NCBI GenBank assembly: GCA_036320915.1
Contig: JAXBDG010000002.1
Location: 3,252,001 to 3,316,000 of the forward strand
Source of the DNA: Linnemannia elongata
Lineage: Eukaryota > Mortierellomycota > Mortierellomycetes > Mortierellales > Mortierellaceae
Length of the DNA: 64,000 bases
Direction of reading: 5' to 3'
Of the stretch, positions 49,341 through 58,962 are shown one piece after another (within the stretch, counting starts at the first letter, position 1; every line of letters begins with the position of its first letter). The notes below the pieces were generated by a model, which was not told where the DNA came from, ran no database searches, and worked only from the letters and a program-made list of their open reading frames with translations. The position numbers and the translations under genes were made by a program.

Positions 49341-49616
49341 GAGGTGAGCCTCTTTTCATTTCGTTTTTTTTTTTTTTCTTTTCTTTTTTTTCTTCTTCAC
49401 AAGCCCATTCCTTCCCCTATTTTTTATTTTTTTGTTCTTTTTTCTTTTTTCTAACGGTCGCCTCCTCAATTGCTACGACAAACAAACCATCACACCGTTC
49501 CCTTTTTTATTTCTCCTTCCCTCATTCTTCGCACGCACCCTCTCTTTCCCTCACGCATATAAACAAACAAACTCTCCTCTTCCTCCCTAACGAACAAACA
49601 CACAAACAAACAAACA

Positions 49617-51053
49617 ATGGAGGTCATAACAGCTTCAACAACTCACCTCCTGTCAACACTCAACAAGTTGACAGACCACTCCTTCTTCCAAACCCTCCCC
49701 CAATCACTACCCGTCTCCCCCTGCGTCATCACCTCCCCCACTCAAATCGCCCTCCCCGACTCCTTCTACTTCTCCCTCTTCTTCATCTTTGGCGGTGGCC
49801 TCTACATCCTCCTCCTCTTCCCTTTTACCCTTCGTCAAAAACAATGGCTTGCCGCCCCTCTCGTCGCTGGTCTCTTTGCCTTCCCTCTCATCTTCACATC
49901 CACGAACTCGCCCGTCCTCCAATTGGCTCACCTCGGTGCCTGCGGTTGCGTCCTCATGCGACAGATCGATCTTTACTATGTCCGCCCTTGGAGAACCGGC
50001 AAGGAGCCTACTATGAACCTCGAGGACTGGTGGACAGAGGTCTGGCAGCCCTTCCGAAAGGTCCCCATGAGCAAGGAGCAGCTCCAGCGATTTGAGCTCG
50101 AGCTTCAACAGGCCAGACTTCGTCGTGAAATCGAGCGTCAGGAACGTGAAGCACTCTACAACAGCAACCATAGCAGCAGCAGCGCTAGCAAGCAGAGCAT
50201 GGAGATGGAGACGCAGGCTGTTGCTGGCTCTTCTGATGAGACCGCCAAGCCCATGAAAGGAAAGCCCGTCAAGCAGATCTATACTCCCCGTGTTGACCCT
50301 AACCCTCAGCATTGGAGCGCCTACCTCCCCCGTTGGTTCTTTTACGCCATCCTCATGGATGTCATCCCCTTTGTCATGAGCTTCATCACCTTTGAGGATA
50401 TCCAGAACTTCAATATTATCCAGACCTTCCTCCTCCGTATCGGTGTCGCCTCCATGGTTATCTTTGACATCTCCCTCCTCAACTACACCATCATGATCCT
50501 CTGCGCTGCCATCACCGGTGACCTCGTCCACGACACCGAATGGACCTTGGTCCGTCACTACTTCCCTGGCTTTGCCACCTCCCCCGCCGAGTTCTGGCGC
50601 CAGTGGCACCACCTTTTCCAGTACATCTGGGTCGACCTTGGCTTCCACCCCGTCAAGCACCTCCTCCGCAAGCACTTTACCAGCAAGTCCAAGAACCGTC
50701 AACTGGCCAATGGACTCGAATTGGTCCTGCCTGTGATGGGTGTCTTCTTGATGTCGGGCTTGCAGCACGAGTACATGATGGTTGGAATGTGGCACATCCG
50801 CCCCGGCCACATGACCCTCTTCTTCCTCATCCAGGGCGCCGGTACCATTCTCTCCAAGGCCCTTCTTAACACTGTTGGCAAGAAGGTCCATGTGCCCCCT
50901 GTCATTCTTATTACGTTGACCTGGATCTTCAACTTGACGACTGCTGGTCTCTTTATGGAGCCTGTCCTCAAGAACCATGGCTACAACATGATTGCCAACC
51001 AAAGCATTTTGCTTCATTCTTACAACTTCTTACGATCCAACGGCATCTTCTAA
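49617..51053 (+). CDS. wax-synthase-domain MBOAT acyltransferase (paralogue 1)
   Basis: A multi-pass membrane O-acyltransferase of the wax-synthase-like MBOAT family (plant wax synthases, fungal Tri7/AusQ-type enzymes), presumably in the endoplasmic reticulum. It is intronless, 478 residues. Eight or more hydrophobic segments are visible. A cytosolic charged loop with an RLRREIERQEREA helix lies at about 155-220. The family block FWRQWHHLFQYIWVDLGFHP is at about 325-344, and the likely catalytic His384 sits in MSGLQHEYMMVGMW. The acyl acceptor (fatty alcohol, sterol, secondary metabolite) cannot be told. It is 311 bp upstream of the methyltransferase on the same strand. The two other paralogues downstream are closer to each other than to this one. 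Confidence 0.85.
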   Translation: MEVITASTTHLLSTLNKLTDHSFFQTLPQSLPVSPCVITSPTQIALPDSFYFSLFFIFGGGLYILLLFPFTLRQKQWLAAPLVAGLFAFPLIFTSTNSPVLQLAHLGACGCVLMRQIDLYYVRPWRTGKEPTMNLEDWWTEVWQPFRKVPMSKEQLQRFELELQQARLRREIERQEREALYNSNHSSSSASKQSMEMETQAVAGSSDETAKPMKGKPVKQIYTPRVDPNPQHWSAYLPRWFFYAILMDVIPFVMSFITFEDIQNFNIIQTFLLRIGVASMVIFDISLLNYTIMILCAAITGDLVHDTEWTLVRHYFPGFATSPAEFWRQWHHLFQYIWVDLGFHPVKHLLRKHFTSKSKNRQLANGLELVLPVMGVFLMSGLQHEYMMVGMWHIRPGHMTLFFLIQGAGTILSKALLNTVGKKVHVPPVILITLTWIFNLTTAGLFMEPVLKNHGYNMIANQSILLHSYNFLRSNGIF

Positions 51054-51363
51054 ACCGAAGGTGTTCCACGACCCTTTATGACACTCTTTTTCAACTTATA
51101 CCATTTCTTATCTCTCATGACTCCTTTCATACCCATCCGTAGTCTTTTTTCATAGTTTTTACTTGCTCACTCTTAATACAAAACTTGAAAACAAACTCGC
51201 CCTCTTCCACGGTTGCATGTTCAGAGTCTTTGAGTAAGCAATTTGAACTGAGCGCCACCAAAAATTCAAGGTCACAAATGCGCCTCCTGAACAAACAAAT
51301 AAAACAACCTCGCTTCACCTTTTTACTTTCTAACCACCAACAACAATTAACAACAACCACGAA
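51054..51363. other. spacer between MBOAT paralogue 1 and the methyltransferase
   Basis: Contains the 3' flank of the MBOAT gene and an A/C-rich leader before the start at 51364. No further gene was seen. Confidence 0.4.
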
Positions 51364-52769
51364 ATGGCGCTGTTCGACGAGGTCACAATGACCGACAGCG
51401 GGAACGACTCCGAATCAGGCCATTCATCCTCCACCGGAAACGGCGTCTCCATCAATACCTCTAACAACAACCGCACAAACAACAACGCGTCCTCCCCTTC
51501 TGCATTTGCCTCTTTGACCGCCGGAGGGCGATTGGCAAAACTTTTGGCCCGTGAGCAGGAACTCATTAAGACTCTCGAAGAACTTACACGCGAAATCGAG
51601 CAGCTTGAACAGGCACCCGCAGAGGAGGAGAGTGGTAAAGCGGCAGCTGGTGCAGAAGAGGACGGTGACGATGAAGGGGATGACTTGGAGGAGTTTGAGG
51701 CTCCTGAATGGTGTGTACCCATCAAGGCGAACGTCATGACCTATGACTGGGATGTAAGTTTTCTTTCGGCAGGACCTCTCGGCACTCCTTCGTCTCTCTA
51801 TTTGGAACATGATACCCTGAGCTGATTGTCTTTATATACCAAAACGTTTGTCTGACGCGAGTTTTTTTACTTTCCTCCCCTTGTTCCTGGAATGATAGAG
51901 CTTGGCTGCAGAGTGCCAATTTGACGTTATTCTAATGGACCCACCATGGCAGCTCGCCACCCACGCCCCTACGCGCGGTGTAAGTCCCTTTGTTTATGGT
52001 TTGTTGCCACTCAATTACTCTTAGTGGGCCATACTTTTGACATTCTTGTAACAGTACATTTACCCATTTCTGTTTTTTTCCCCCGTCACTTTTTCATGAT
52101 AGGTCGCGATCGCATATCAACAACTTCCAGATATCTGCATTGAGGAACTACCCGTGCCAAAACTGAGCTCCAATGGATTCATCTTCATCTGGGTTATCAA
52201 CAACAAATATGCCAGAGCTTTCGACCTCATGCGGAAATGGGGCTACAGGTACAATCATCTCATGAATACTTTATATCAACCATGGAGTCCTTCTACACTT
52301 TGGAAGAACATAGAGCTGAACCTTTTTTTTTTTTTCTTTTCTTTTTTGCATACTTTGACAACTGATAGCTATGTTGATGACATCACATGGGTCAAGCAGA
52401 CGGTAAATCGCAGGATGGCTAAGGGACATGGATACTACCTGCAGCACGCTAAGGAGACTTGTCTTGTTGGAAAGAAGGTAATTATTTACACCATATAATT
52501 TTTACAATTCATACATGATCTATCAAGAACTCGTAACCTAACGACTTGTTTGCCGTTGTATTGCTATTTCTTAGGGAGAGGACCCACCAAACTGCAGACA
52601 CTCGATCGGATCGGACGTAATCTTTTCCGAGCGTCGCGGACAGAGTCAAAAGCCTGAAGAGCTGTACGAGATGATTGAGGAGCTGGTACCCAATGGACGA
52701 TACCTTGAGATCTTTGGACGCAAGAACAATCTTCGGGATTACTGGGTCACCGTCGGAAACGAGCTTTAG
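51364..52769 (+). CDS. MT-A70 N6-adenine methyltransferase, candidate MTA1 clade
   Basis: An SAM-dependent N6-adenine methyltransferase. Exons 51364-51753, 51899-51979, 52103-52248, 52369-52477 and 52575-52769 give 306 residues. The catalytic DPPW is at residues 144-147 (FDVILMDPPWQLATHAPTRG). Other family blocks are FIFIWVINNKYARAFDLM, ITWVKQTVNRRMAKGHGYYL, KETCLVGKKG, IFSERRGQSQKPEELYEMIE and LEIFGRKNNLRDYWVTVGN. The N-terminus has a short coiled coil (LAREQELIKTLEELTREIEQ) and an acidic stretch; the CCCH zinc fingers of METTL3 are absent. Small size, no zinc fingers and the RRMAKGHGYYLQHAKE context favour MTA1, the clade linked to DNA 6mA at ApT in ciliates and early-diverging fungi, over IME4/METTL3. 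Family is certain; clade is inference. Confidence 0.88.
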
Positions 52770-52888
52770 GTCAAAAAACAGGTCAACAAATACACCCCCT
52801 TTTGTTTTAATTATCAGCAAAGACCTCGTTTGCAAGTTTTTGTCTCTATATTTTTTTTTCTATAGTCAGGGAGATTTCTAAGACCTTT

Positions 52889-54385
52889 CTAATTGCGGAA
52901 GGCGCGGACAAGGGCGCTCATCTGCTGGATATCGAGCCACATCCCCTGTTTCTGGTACGGGTGGATAAAGAACGGCGCCGTCATCAGGTGATACATCACC
53001 ATCACCAGAATCCCTCCACCTCTCATCATACGCTGCTTCATCGGCGAACCACCGTTATACGCTCTCTGGATAGCTCTCCCAACAGAACTCCTTTCGATAG
53101 CCTTGGAGATCACGACCCCCGTAGCCTGGATCATGAAGTACGCCAACTGACTCCAGATTGGCTCCTTCCACAGGGCGTAGACAATGTAGGCGTGCATGAT
53201 TCCGGAGAGGAGAAAGACTGCATAGACGGGAAGGATCTCGCGCGCCAATTGAGAGCCTTGACGACCTAACCGTTCTGGGCCTAGATGCCTCCTACACCAC
53301 CGCTGGACAGGATTGAAACCAAGATCGACCCAGATGTATCGGAAAAGCGTCTGCCAATTGATCCAAAAATCCGTTGGCGAGTATGCAAAAACTGGCAACT
53401 TGCTATCGAGCATCGTCCACTCCCTCGGGTCGGCCCTGCTCCCAGTCGAAGCCGAGTACACAATAGCGGTGAGGAAGACGGTGGTTCGGATGTAAAAGAT
53501 CACAAACGAGCATACGGCGAAGACCATGAGGCCGTACTCGAGTGTTGGAGACGAAAGCATCTCTGAGGCGGTGTAGAAGGACATGAAGTAGATGACAGAG
53601 TCAAAGATGATGAAGTAGACCAGGAACGATGGGAGGAGGTCTTTCCAGGTGTAGCCGATTGTGGGAGGAGACTTTTTGCCGGTTTGTTTTCGCATGGGGG
53701 ACCAAAGTTCACCTTGGAAGCGGTCCTTGTCCCAGTGGAAGGGGTCGCCGGTCTCGACGATTGATCCAGTCGTCATTGCTGTTGTTGTTGTTGTTGTTGT
53801 TGTTGTTGCTGCTGTCCTGGCCATCGCCTTGATTGAGGTCGAGGAAGAGGCGGAAGAAGCACCAGACTTCTTGGATCTCGCAGTTTCATCCTTCGCAGCT
53901 TGCGCAGCCCTCGCGGCCAAGAAATACCGACTTGGCACCCCAGTCCAAGGCTGAACATAGTACAAATCCACCATCCTAGTAACCGTCGCAATGGAGGCCA
54001 CCGTCAATGCAAAGTGGAAAAACACAGTCGGACAAGTGTACAACAACGGCACGAGGAACAGGACCACGATGAAGGGAGCCGCCAGGATCTGTTTGACACG
54101 ACCGGATTTAGGATGAGACCAAACGAACATCCCGTAGAGGACGATGAGGGCGGTCATAATGGAACCTACGAAAAGGGCGTCGGGGATGACTTTGTTGTGT
54201 GAGAGGAGTTGAGGGGAAGTGGTGGACTTTGTTGTGACGGCGGTGAAGAATGTGGTGTTGGTTGTCCAGCGCCACGGGGAGGCGAGGACATGGACGATTG
54301 GAAGGTCGGAGTGAGTCCTGAGAAAGGCAAGGAACTGGCCGCCAGTGTGTTGCAGCTGTGTGAGTGCTGCTTCAATTGCTACCAT
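52889..54385 (-). CDS. wax-synthase-domain MBOAT acyltransferase (paralogue 2)
   Basis: A multi-pass membrane acyltransferase, 498 residues, intronless. The start at 54385 (MVAIEAALTQLQ) is preferred over an upstream in-frame Met because it aligns with the start of paralogue 3 (MAIDTVLGQVQ). Shared blocks with paralogue 3 include FLRTHSDLPI, TRMVDLYYVQPWTGVPSRY, HLGPERLGR and ISKAIERSS. The likely catalytic His is in LSGIMHAYIVYALW (about 397). The upstream family block reads FWINWQTLFRYIWVDLGFNP, with Gln where paralogues 1 and 3 have His (WHHLF, WHTLF). A Thr-rich run (ATTTTTTTTAM) marks a loop that differs between copies. It converges on the methyltransferase with only 119 bp between stop codons. 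Confidence 0.85.
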   Translation of the reverse strand: MVAIEAALTQLQHTGGQFLAFLRTHSDLPIVHVLASPWRWTTNTTFFTAVTTKSTTSPQLLSHNKVIPDALFVGSIMTALIVLYGMFVWSHPKSGRVKQILAAPFIVVLFLVPLLYTCPTVFFHFALTVASIATVTRMVDLYYVQPWTGVPSRYFLAARAAQAAKDETARSKKSGASSASSSTSIKAMARTAATTTTTTTTTAMTTGSIVETGDPFHWDKDRFQGELWSPMRKQTGKKSPPTIGYTWKDLLPSFLVYFIIFDSVIYFMSFYTASEMLSSPTLEYGLMVFAVCSFVIFYIRTTVFLTAIVYSASTGSRADPREWTMLDSKLPVFAYSPTDFWINWQTLFRYIWVDLGFNPVQRWCRRHLGPERLGRQGSQLAREILPVYAVFLLSGIMHAYIVYALWKEPIWSQLAYFMIQATGVVISKAIERSSVGRAIQRAYNGGSPMKQRMMRGGGILVMVMYHLMTAPFFIHPYQKQGMWLDIQQMSALVRAFRN

Positions 54386-55005
54386 TGTTGAAGGAAGAGA
54401 AAAATGAAGGATAGGGGAAGGATCCGAGGAATGGTAGGGGGAAATGCTTATTTCAAGAAAGGTTTTTCGCTCTGTGCTGTAGGTCCGTGAGTACAATTGT
54501 TTGGAATGGGGTTTGTTGGTGGCAAAAAAGCACGCCAAGGATGATAGGAGTCAAGGCACGTTAGTTATGCTCTTGTGAAGTGGAGTGGGGATAAAGAAAA
54601 GAATAAAAGGATGCGAAGGGAACAACACACACCAAGGTGCGATGAGTGGAAATGGTGAAAGGGGAAAGTGAATGGAGAATGAAGAAAGGATGAGATGACC
54701 AACTGGATCACACTTTATTTTTTTTTCAGTCGTCCCTTTCTTTTCCGTCCCAGTTGTCTGCGTCCCCGTGAGCGATCCAATCATCCCATCAAAGAATGGA
54801 CATTGGAGCGATATAAACATATCTTCCCTTCCTTTCCCATCTTTTTCCGTCAGGAGAACCATTTCCTTTTTGTTTTTTGTGGCACCATCAACAACCAACA
54901 GCCACGGCAATCAATTCAGGGCTATTTGATACACGACAACAGCAGCAAAAGCACACACTCACTTCACTCCATGGTCAATCTAGATGCGATGTTGTCAAGA
55001 TATGT
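54386..55005. other. spacer between MBOAT paralogues 2 and 3
   Basis: Holds the paralogue 2 promoter, including an upstream element (54445-54499) shared with paralogue 3, and the 3' flank of paralogue 3. No gene was seen. Confidence 0.4.
54445..54499 (-). promoter_or_regulatory. conserved leader element upstream of MBOAT paralogue 2
   Basis: About 55 bp (plus strand TGCTTATTTCAAGAAAGG to GGTCCGTGAGT) are strongly similar to 56545-56596, at the same distance from the start of paralogue 3. A second shared block, ACACACCAAGGTGCGATGA near 54626, recurs near 56714. These are leftovers of gene duplication or retained promoter elements. Confidence 0.5.
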
Positions 55006-56496
55006 TTATTTTCCGAAAATACGAAGCGTGAGACTGATCCCCTTTACTTCGAGCCACATGCCCTGCTTCTCGTACGCAGAGATGAAGAAAGGCGCCGTTG
55101 CCATGTGGAACACCAGCATCATCAGTGCCCCAACTCCCTTCATCACACACTGTTTCGTCGAAGACCCGCCCTCATACGCTCGCTGGATCGCCCTTCCGAT
55201 AAAACTCCTCTCGATCGCCTTGGAGACAACAACGCCAGTAGCCTGAATCATGAAATATGCCATCTGAGCCCATCCGTTCTGTCTCCAAAGCGCATAGACA
55301 ATGTACCCATGCATGGCCCCGGACAAGAAGAAAACCGCATAAACGGGAAGGATATCACGAGCCCACTGCGAACCACGACGACCCAACCGTTCCGGACCCA
55401 GATGCTTGATGCAGAACCGCTTCACAGGATTAAACCCAAGATCGACCCAGACGTAACGGAAGAGGGTATGCCAGTTAATCCAAAAGTCCGTTGGCGAATA
55501 CGCTAAGAGCGGCAACTTTGCGTCGAGCATGGTCCACTCCTGCGGGTCGGCTCTGTTCCCGGTCATGGCACAGTACATGACGGCGTTCATGAAGACGGAG
55601 GCTCGAAGGTTGTTGTAGACATATGAGCCTACGACGCTGACGATGAAGCCGTACTCGAGTGTTGGGGCAGACATGACTTCCTCTGAGGTGTAGAAGGACA
55701 GGAAGTATATGATCGAGTCAAAGACGGTGTAGTAGAACAGGAACGGCGGGAGGAGGTCGATCCAGGAGCGGCCGACTGATGGAGGAGACTTTTTGCCGGT
55801 TTGCCTCCTCAAAGGCGACCAAAGTTCTTCTTGTAGCCGTTCACTGTCCCAGTGGAAAAAGTCGATAGTCTCGGCAGTTGATCCATTCGTTGTCGTCGTA
55901 GTCGTAGTGGCGGTGATGGTAGTCGTTGATATCGTGTTGTTGAGGCCGTTCGTCAACTTGGTCGAGGAAAAGGAAGAAGTGTCGGTTTTCTTAGATCGTG
56001 CATCAGCACGGGCGGCCTGAGAGATGAGGTAATACCGACTCGGCACCCCCGTCCAGGGCTGGACATAATAAAGGTCAACCATCCTCGTAACCGTCCAGAT
56101 CGCAATAACGGCCATCATAAAGTGATAAAACACTGTAGGACAGGTATACAAGACCGGGACCACGACCAGATACATAATAAGAGGAAACGCCAAGATCTGT
56201 TTAACACGTCCGGGGAATGGCCAGAGAAACATGCGGTAGAGGACGACGATAGCGAGGACGAGGGGGATGTTGAGAAGGCCGTCGCTGATGAGTTTATGGG
56301 GCGCGAAGAGCTGTTCGGAGGGTGGAGGGGAGTAGGTCACGGTGGCGTAGAATGCGGAGCTGGTTGTGAAGCGCCAGGGTGCGGCGAGGATTTGGGCGAT
56401 TGGGAGGTCGGAGTGGGTCCGCAAGAAGGTCATGAAGTTGCCAGCGCCGTGACTTAACATGTCCTGGACCTGACCGAGTACCGTATCAATTGCCAT
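55006..56496 (-). CDS. wax-synthase-domain MBOAT acyltransferase (paralogue 3)
   Basis: A multi-pass membrane acyltransferase of 496 residues, intronless, the tandem sister of paralogue 2 in the same orientation. It begins MAIDTVLGQVQDMLSHGAGN. Diagnostic blocks are FWINWHTLFRYVWVDLGFNP and LSGAMHGYIVYALW (likely catalytic His). The two genes share most of their length and their leader element, which points to a local duplication. Divergence is concentrated in the hydrophilic loop between TMDs two and three (SKKTDTSSFSSTKLTNGLNN here). Substrate unknown. Confidence 0.86.
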   Translation of the reverse strand: MAIDTVLGQVQDMLSHGAGNFMTFLRTHSDLPIAQILAAPWRFTTSSAFYATVTYSPPPSEQLFAPHKLISDGLLNIPLVLAIVVLYRMFLWPFPGRVKQILAFPLIMYLVVVPVLYTCPTVFYHFMMAVIAIWTVTRMVDLYYVQPWTGVPSRYYLISQAARADARSKKTDTSSFSSTKLTNGLNNTISTTTITATTTTTTTNGSTAETIDFFHWDSERLQEELWSPLRRQTGKKSPPSVGRSWIDLLPPFLFYYTVFDSIIYFLSFYTSEEVMSAPTLEYGFIVSVVGSYVYNNLRASVFMNAVMYCAMTGNRADPQEWTMLDAKLPLLAYSPTDFWINWHTLFRYVWVDLGFNPVKRFCIKHLGPERLGRRGSQWARDILPVYAVFFLSGAMHGYIVYALWRQNGWAQMAYFMIQATGVVVSKAIERSFIGRAIQRAYEGGSSTKQCVMKGVGALMMLVFHMATAPFFISAYEKQGMWLEVKGISLTLRIFGK

Positions 56497-57648
56497 TCTG
56501 ATAGAAGAGAAGAAGGGAGTGAAGGAGTGGAGAGGACAAGCAATTGCTTATTTGAAGAAAGGTTTTTGTTGTATTGTAGGTCCGTGAGTGAAATTGATAT
56601 GAAAGGCTATTGGTGTGAAAAGAGTGTGATAGGGTCAAGGTGCACTCTTTATTCTCCTGAACAGAGAAGGGTAAAAAAGAGCAATAAGGGTAAAGAGTGG
56701 AGTGGGATCAAGGCACACCAAAAGGTGCGATGAATGAAAAGGAATGAGAAGGTGGTGGGGAAGAAGAGAAAAGGAAACAAGATGAACTGCCGACTTCGTT
56801 TATTTCATTTATTTCTCTGAAGAGTGCAACTTGTGTCTGCTTCCCCTTATCCCTCTTCGATTTTACTTCCTCAGCCTGGCTTTGCTTTTCGTGATCTTTC
56901 CCGTCGTTTTCTGCTTCGTACTCTGTATGAGAAATCGTCCCACCTGGGACAGTAAACGGCACATTAGGCTGGAGTGTCTTCCAGTTCTACCTCGTTTCTT
57001 TCTCTATTATTTTCTTTGTGGTACCTTCACATATCAGAGTCATCAACCAACAGGTCAATGTCCATGTTATCGATGTGGAAAAACGACCGCCTTGCTTCAA
57101 TGATATTTTTGAACGCAATGGATCACATCGTAGAACAGCTCGTAGACTTTGTGCCGCACGTGACTACTGGGCGTCGAGCTGGAAAATAAAAGAGAACAAA
57201 AAGTTCGGCAAGCGGAGGTAGATCAAGTACGATGGAAACCCAGGTCAAAAAACTACATGCTATTTCTGTCCTGCCTCCATTGCCCCAATACCCCCCGAAC
57301 CCAAAAAGACTCATCTTCATCCAACAGGCAAACAAAGCGCAGCTTCTCTCTTCAAAGAGCTACATCCACGTATATATCTATCTAACTATCTATCTATGGG
57401 GAACGAATAAGCTAAGAGAATGATGACGGGGTATGAGGGATAGAAGTTAGAACCTAAGCGGGTAAAAGGAAAACTTTAACCGTCGAATCGAGTCGATCTC
57501 TGCCGAGTACAAATTGAATGCATCTTTTACTCTTTCCTTCTTTCACTTCTTTTCTCTTTTCTTCTCATTCATTCCTCCATTCCTCAACAACCAACACCTA
57601 CCAAACACCCAACCCTCCTTCCTTCCCTCCTAACAAACGCACAATATC
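56497..57648. other. divergent upstream region of MBOAT paralogue 3 and the HAD gene
   Basis: Includes the shared leader element (56545-56596) near the MBOAT start. Short frames between 56831 and 57221 have no domain. A TATC microsatellite lies near 57374-57395, and a pyrimidine-rich leader precedes the HAD gene. Confidence 0.35.
56545..56596 (-). promoter_or_regulatory. conserved leader element upstream of MBOAT paralogue 3
   Basis: Counterpart of the element at 54445-54499, sharing TTTGAAGAAAGGTTTTT-like and GTAGGTCCGTGAGT blocks, 50-100 bp upstream of the start codon. Confidence 0.5.
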
Positions 57649-58514
57649 ATGGCCATTTCTTCATTCCCTATCCGCTGCCGTGGTCTCCTCTTCGACATGG
57701 TATGTCCCAAAAATCTGATTCACTCTTTCTCTAACATTACTTTTTTTTCGTTCGTTTTGCTCTCCCACGGTTGCCACATCTATTCGAATGATTATGCCAT
57801 TCCAATGATTATCCTCTCAATTGACACCCCAATCCTAACATCCCCCTCACTTCCCCTATGTAGGACGGCACTTTGATCGACACCACAGTAATCGTCGAAC
57901 GCCACTGGAAAATCTGGTGCGAGCACCACAACGTCGAATTCTCTCAGCTAATCTCCGTCTCCCACGGCCGGCCCTCCTTCGAGATCATGAAAGAATTCGC
58001 CCCCCCCGAAAAACAGATCGAATACCAAACTCCCGAATACCTGGCAAAACTCGAATCTTCCGTCGCTAACGACATGAACGGCATGATCCTCATACCCGGT
58101 GCCAAGGAGCTTCTTCAATCGTTGCCGAAGGGCTCTTGGTCGGTAGTGACGAGTGCTGGGTTGGAGATGGCTCAGTCGAGGTTTCAGCAGACCGGTTTGG
58201 CAACGCCTCCGATCATGGTCACGGCGACCCATGTCTCTAGGGGGAAGCCTCATCCGGAGGGGTACATGTCGGCGGCGAAACAGTTGGGGGTTCCTCCAAG
58301 CGAGTGTGTGGTCTTTGAAGATGCGCCTGCCGGGATTCGGGCTGGTGTTGCGTCAGGGGCAAAGGCAGTTATTGGAATGAATACTGGGACTATGCCTTTG
58401 GAGCACTTGATTGAGGCGGGGGCGAACCCGATTGTGAGCAGCTTTGAGGAGCTGGAGTTTTCGTTCCTCGAGGATGGAGTCATTGAGATCAACCTCCGGA
58501 AACCTCAGGTTTGA
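57649..58514 (+). CDS. HAD phosphatase of the GPP/DOG type
   Basis: A haloacid-dehalogenase-type sugar or polyol phosphatase, related to yeast glycerol-3-phosphatase GPP1/2 and 2-deoxyglucose-6-phosphatase DOG1/2. Exons 57649-57699 and 57864-58514 give 233 residues. Motif I is LLFDMDGTLID, with the nucleophile Asp16 and acid Asp18; the intron falls exactly between codons 17 and 18, splitting the DxD. The SHGRPSFEIMKEFAP block matches the GPP cap. Motif II is SVVTSAG, motif III Lys is in RGKPHPEGY, and motif IV is VVFEDAPAGIRAG. The substrate cannot be decided between glycerol phosphate and sugar phosphates from sequence alone. Confidence 0.88.
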
Positions 58515-58962
58515 AGAAGTTACTCCTCTCATGCCTTTTTTGTGCCCCTATCTTATCCTTGTTTCTTACCCTGAATGGGGTTGAATCTACCAACAACTTA
58601 CAACAAACGCTAAATATCAACAAAAAACACTCTAGAAATAAACAAAATGTGTAGATTACCGATAACGCCAGCCAATGTCCATAATGACAGAACCGCTGAC
58701 CTTTATTGACCTGGGACGATAAGGCACAGAGGTGCATTATCTTGTCTCTGCGCAATTGTAAGGTTTGGCTATGTGTCAGTCAGTCAGCCAGCAAGGTCTC
58801 TGTGGAGAAGGTCAAGAAAAATCGGCGTTCTGTAATTGTTTGTCCTTTTGCAGTATTTTTTATTTCATTCACTCTTCTTTCGGTAGGGGTGGTATGTGTG
58901 CATGGTAAAGTTTACGCCTATCGGCGTCTTCGCTTGCCAGCTTTTACTCTTCATGCTCCTGG
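58515..58962. other. convergent 3' region of the HAD and large-protein genes
   Basis: Spacer between two convergent genes; no gene was seen. It probably contains both 3' untranslated regions. Confidence 0.4.

Noticed and set aside
49707..51017. 436-codon minus-strand open frame
   Set aside because: It is antisense to the clear MBOAT coding sequence and exists because of that gene's codon bias (few rare codons).
54386..54538. N-terminal extension of MBOAT paralogue 2
   Set aside because: The upstream residues do not match paralogue 3, whose start aligns with the Met at 54385.
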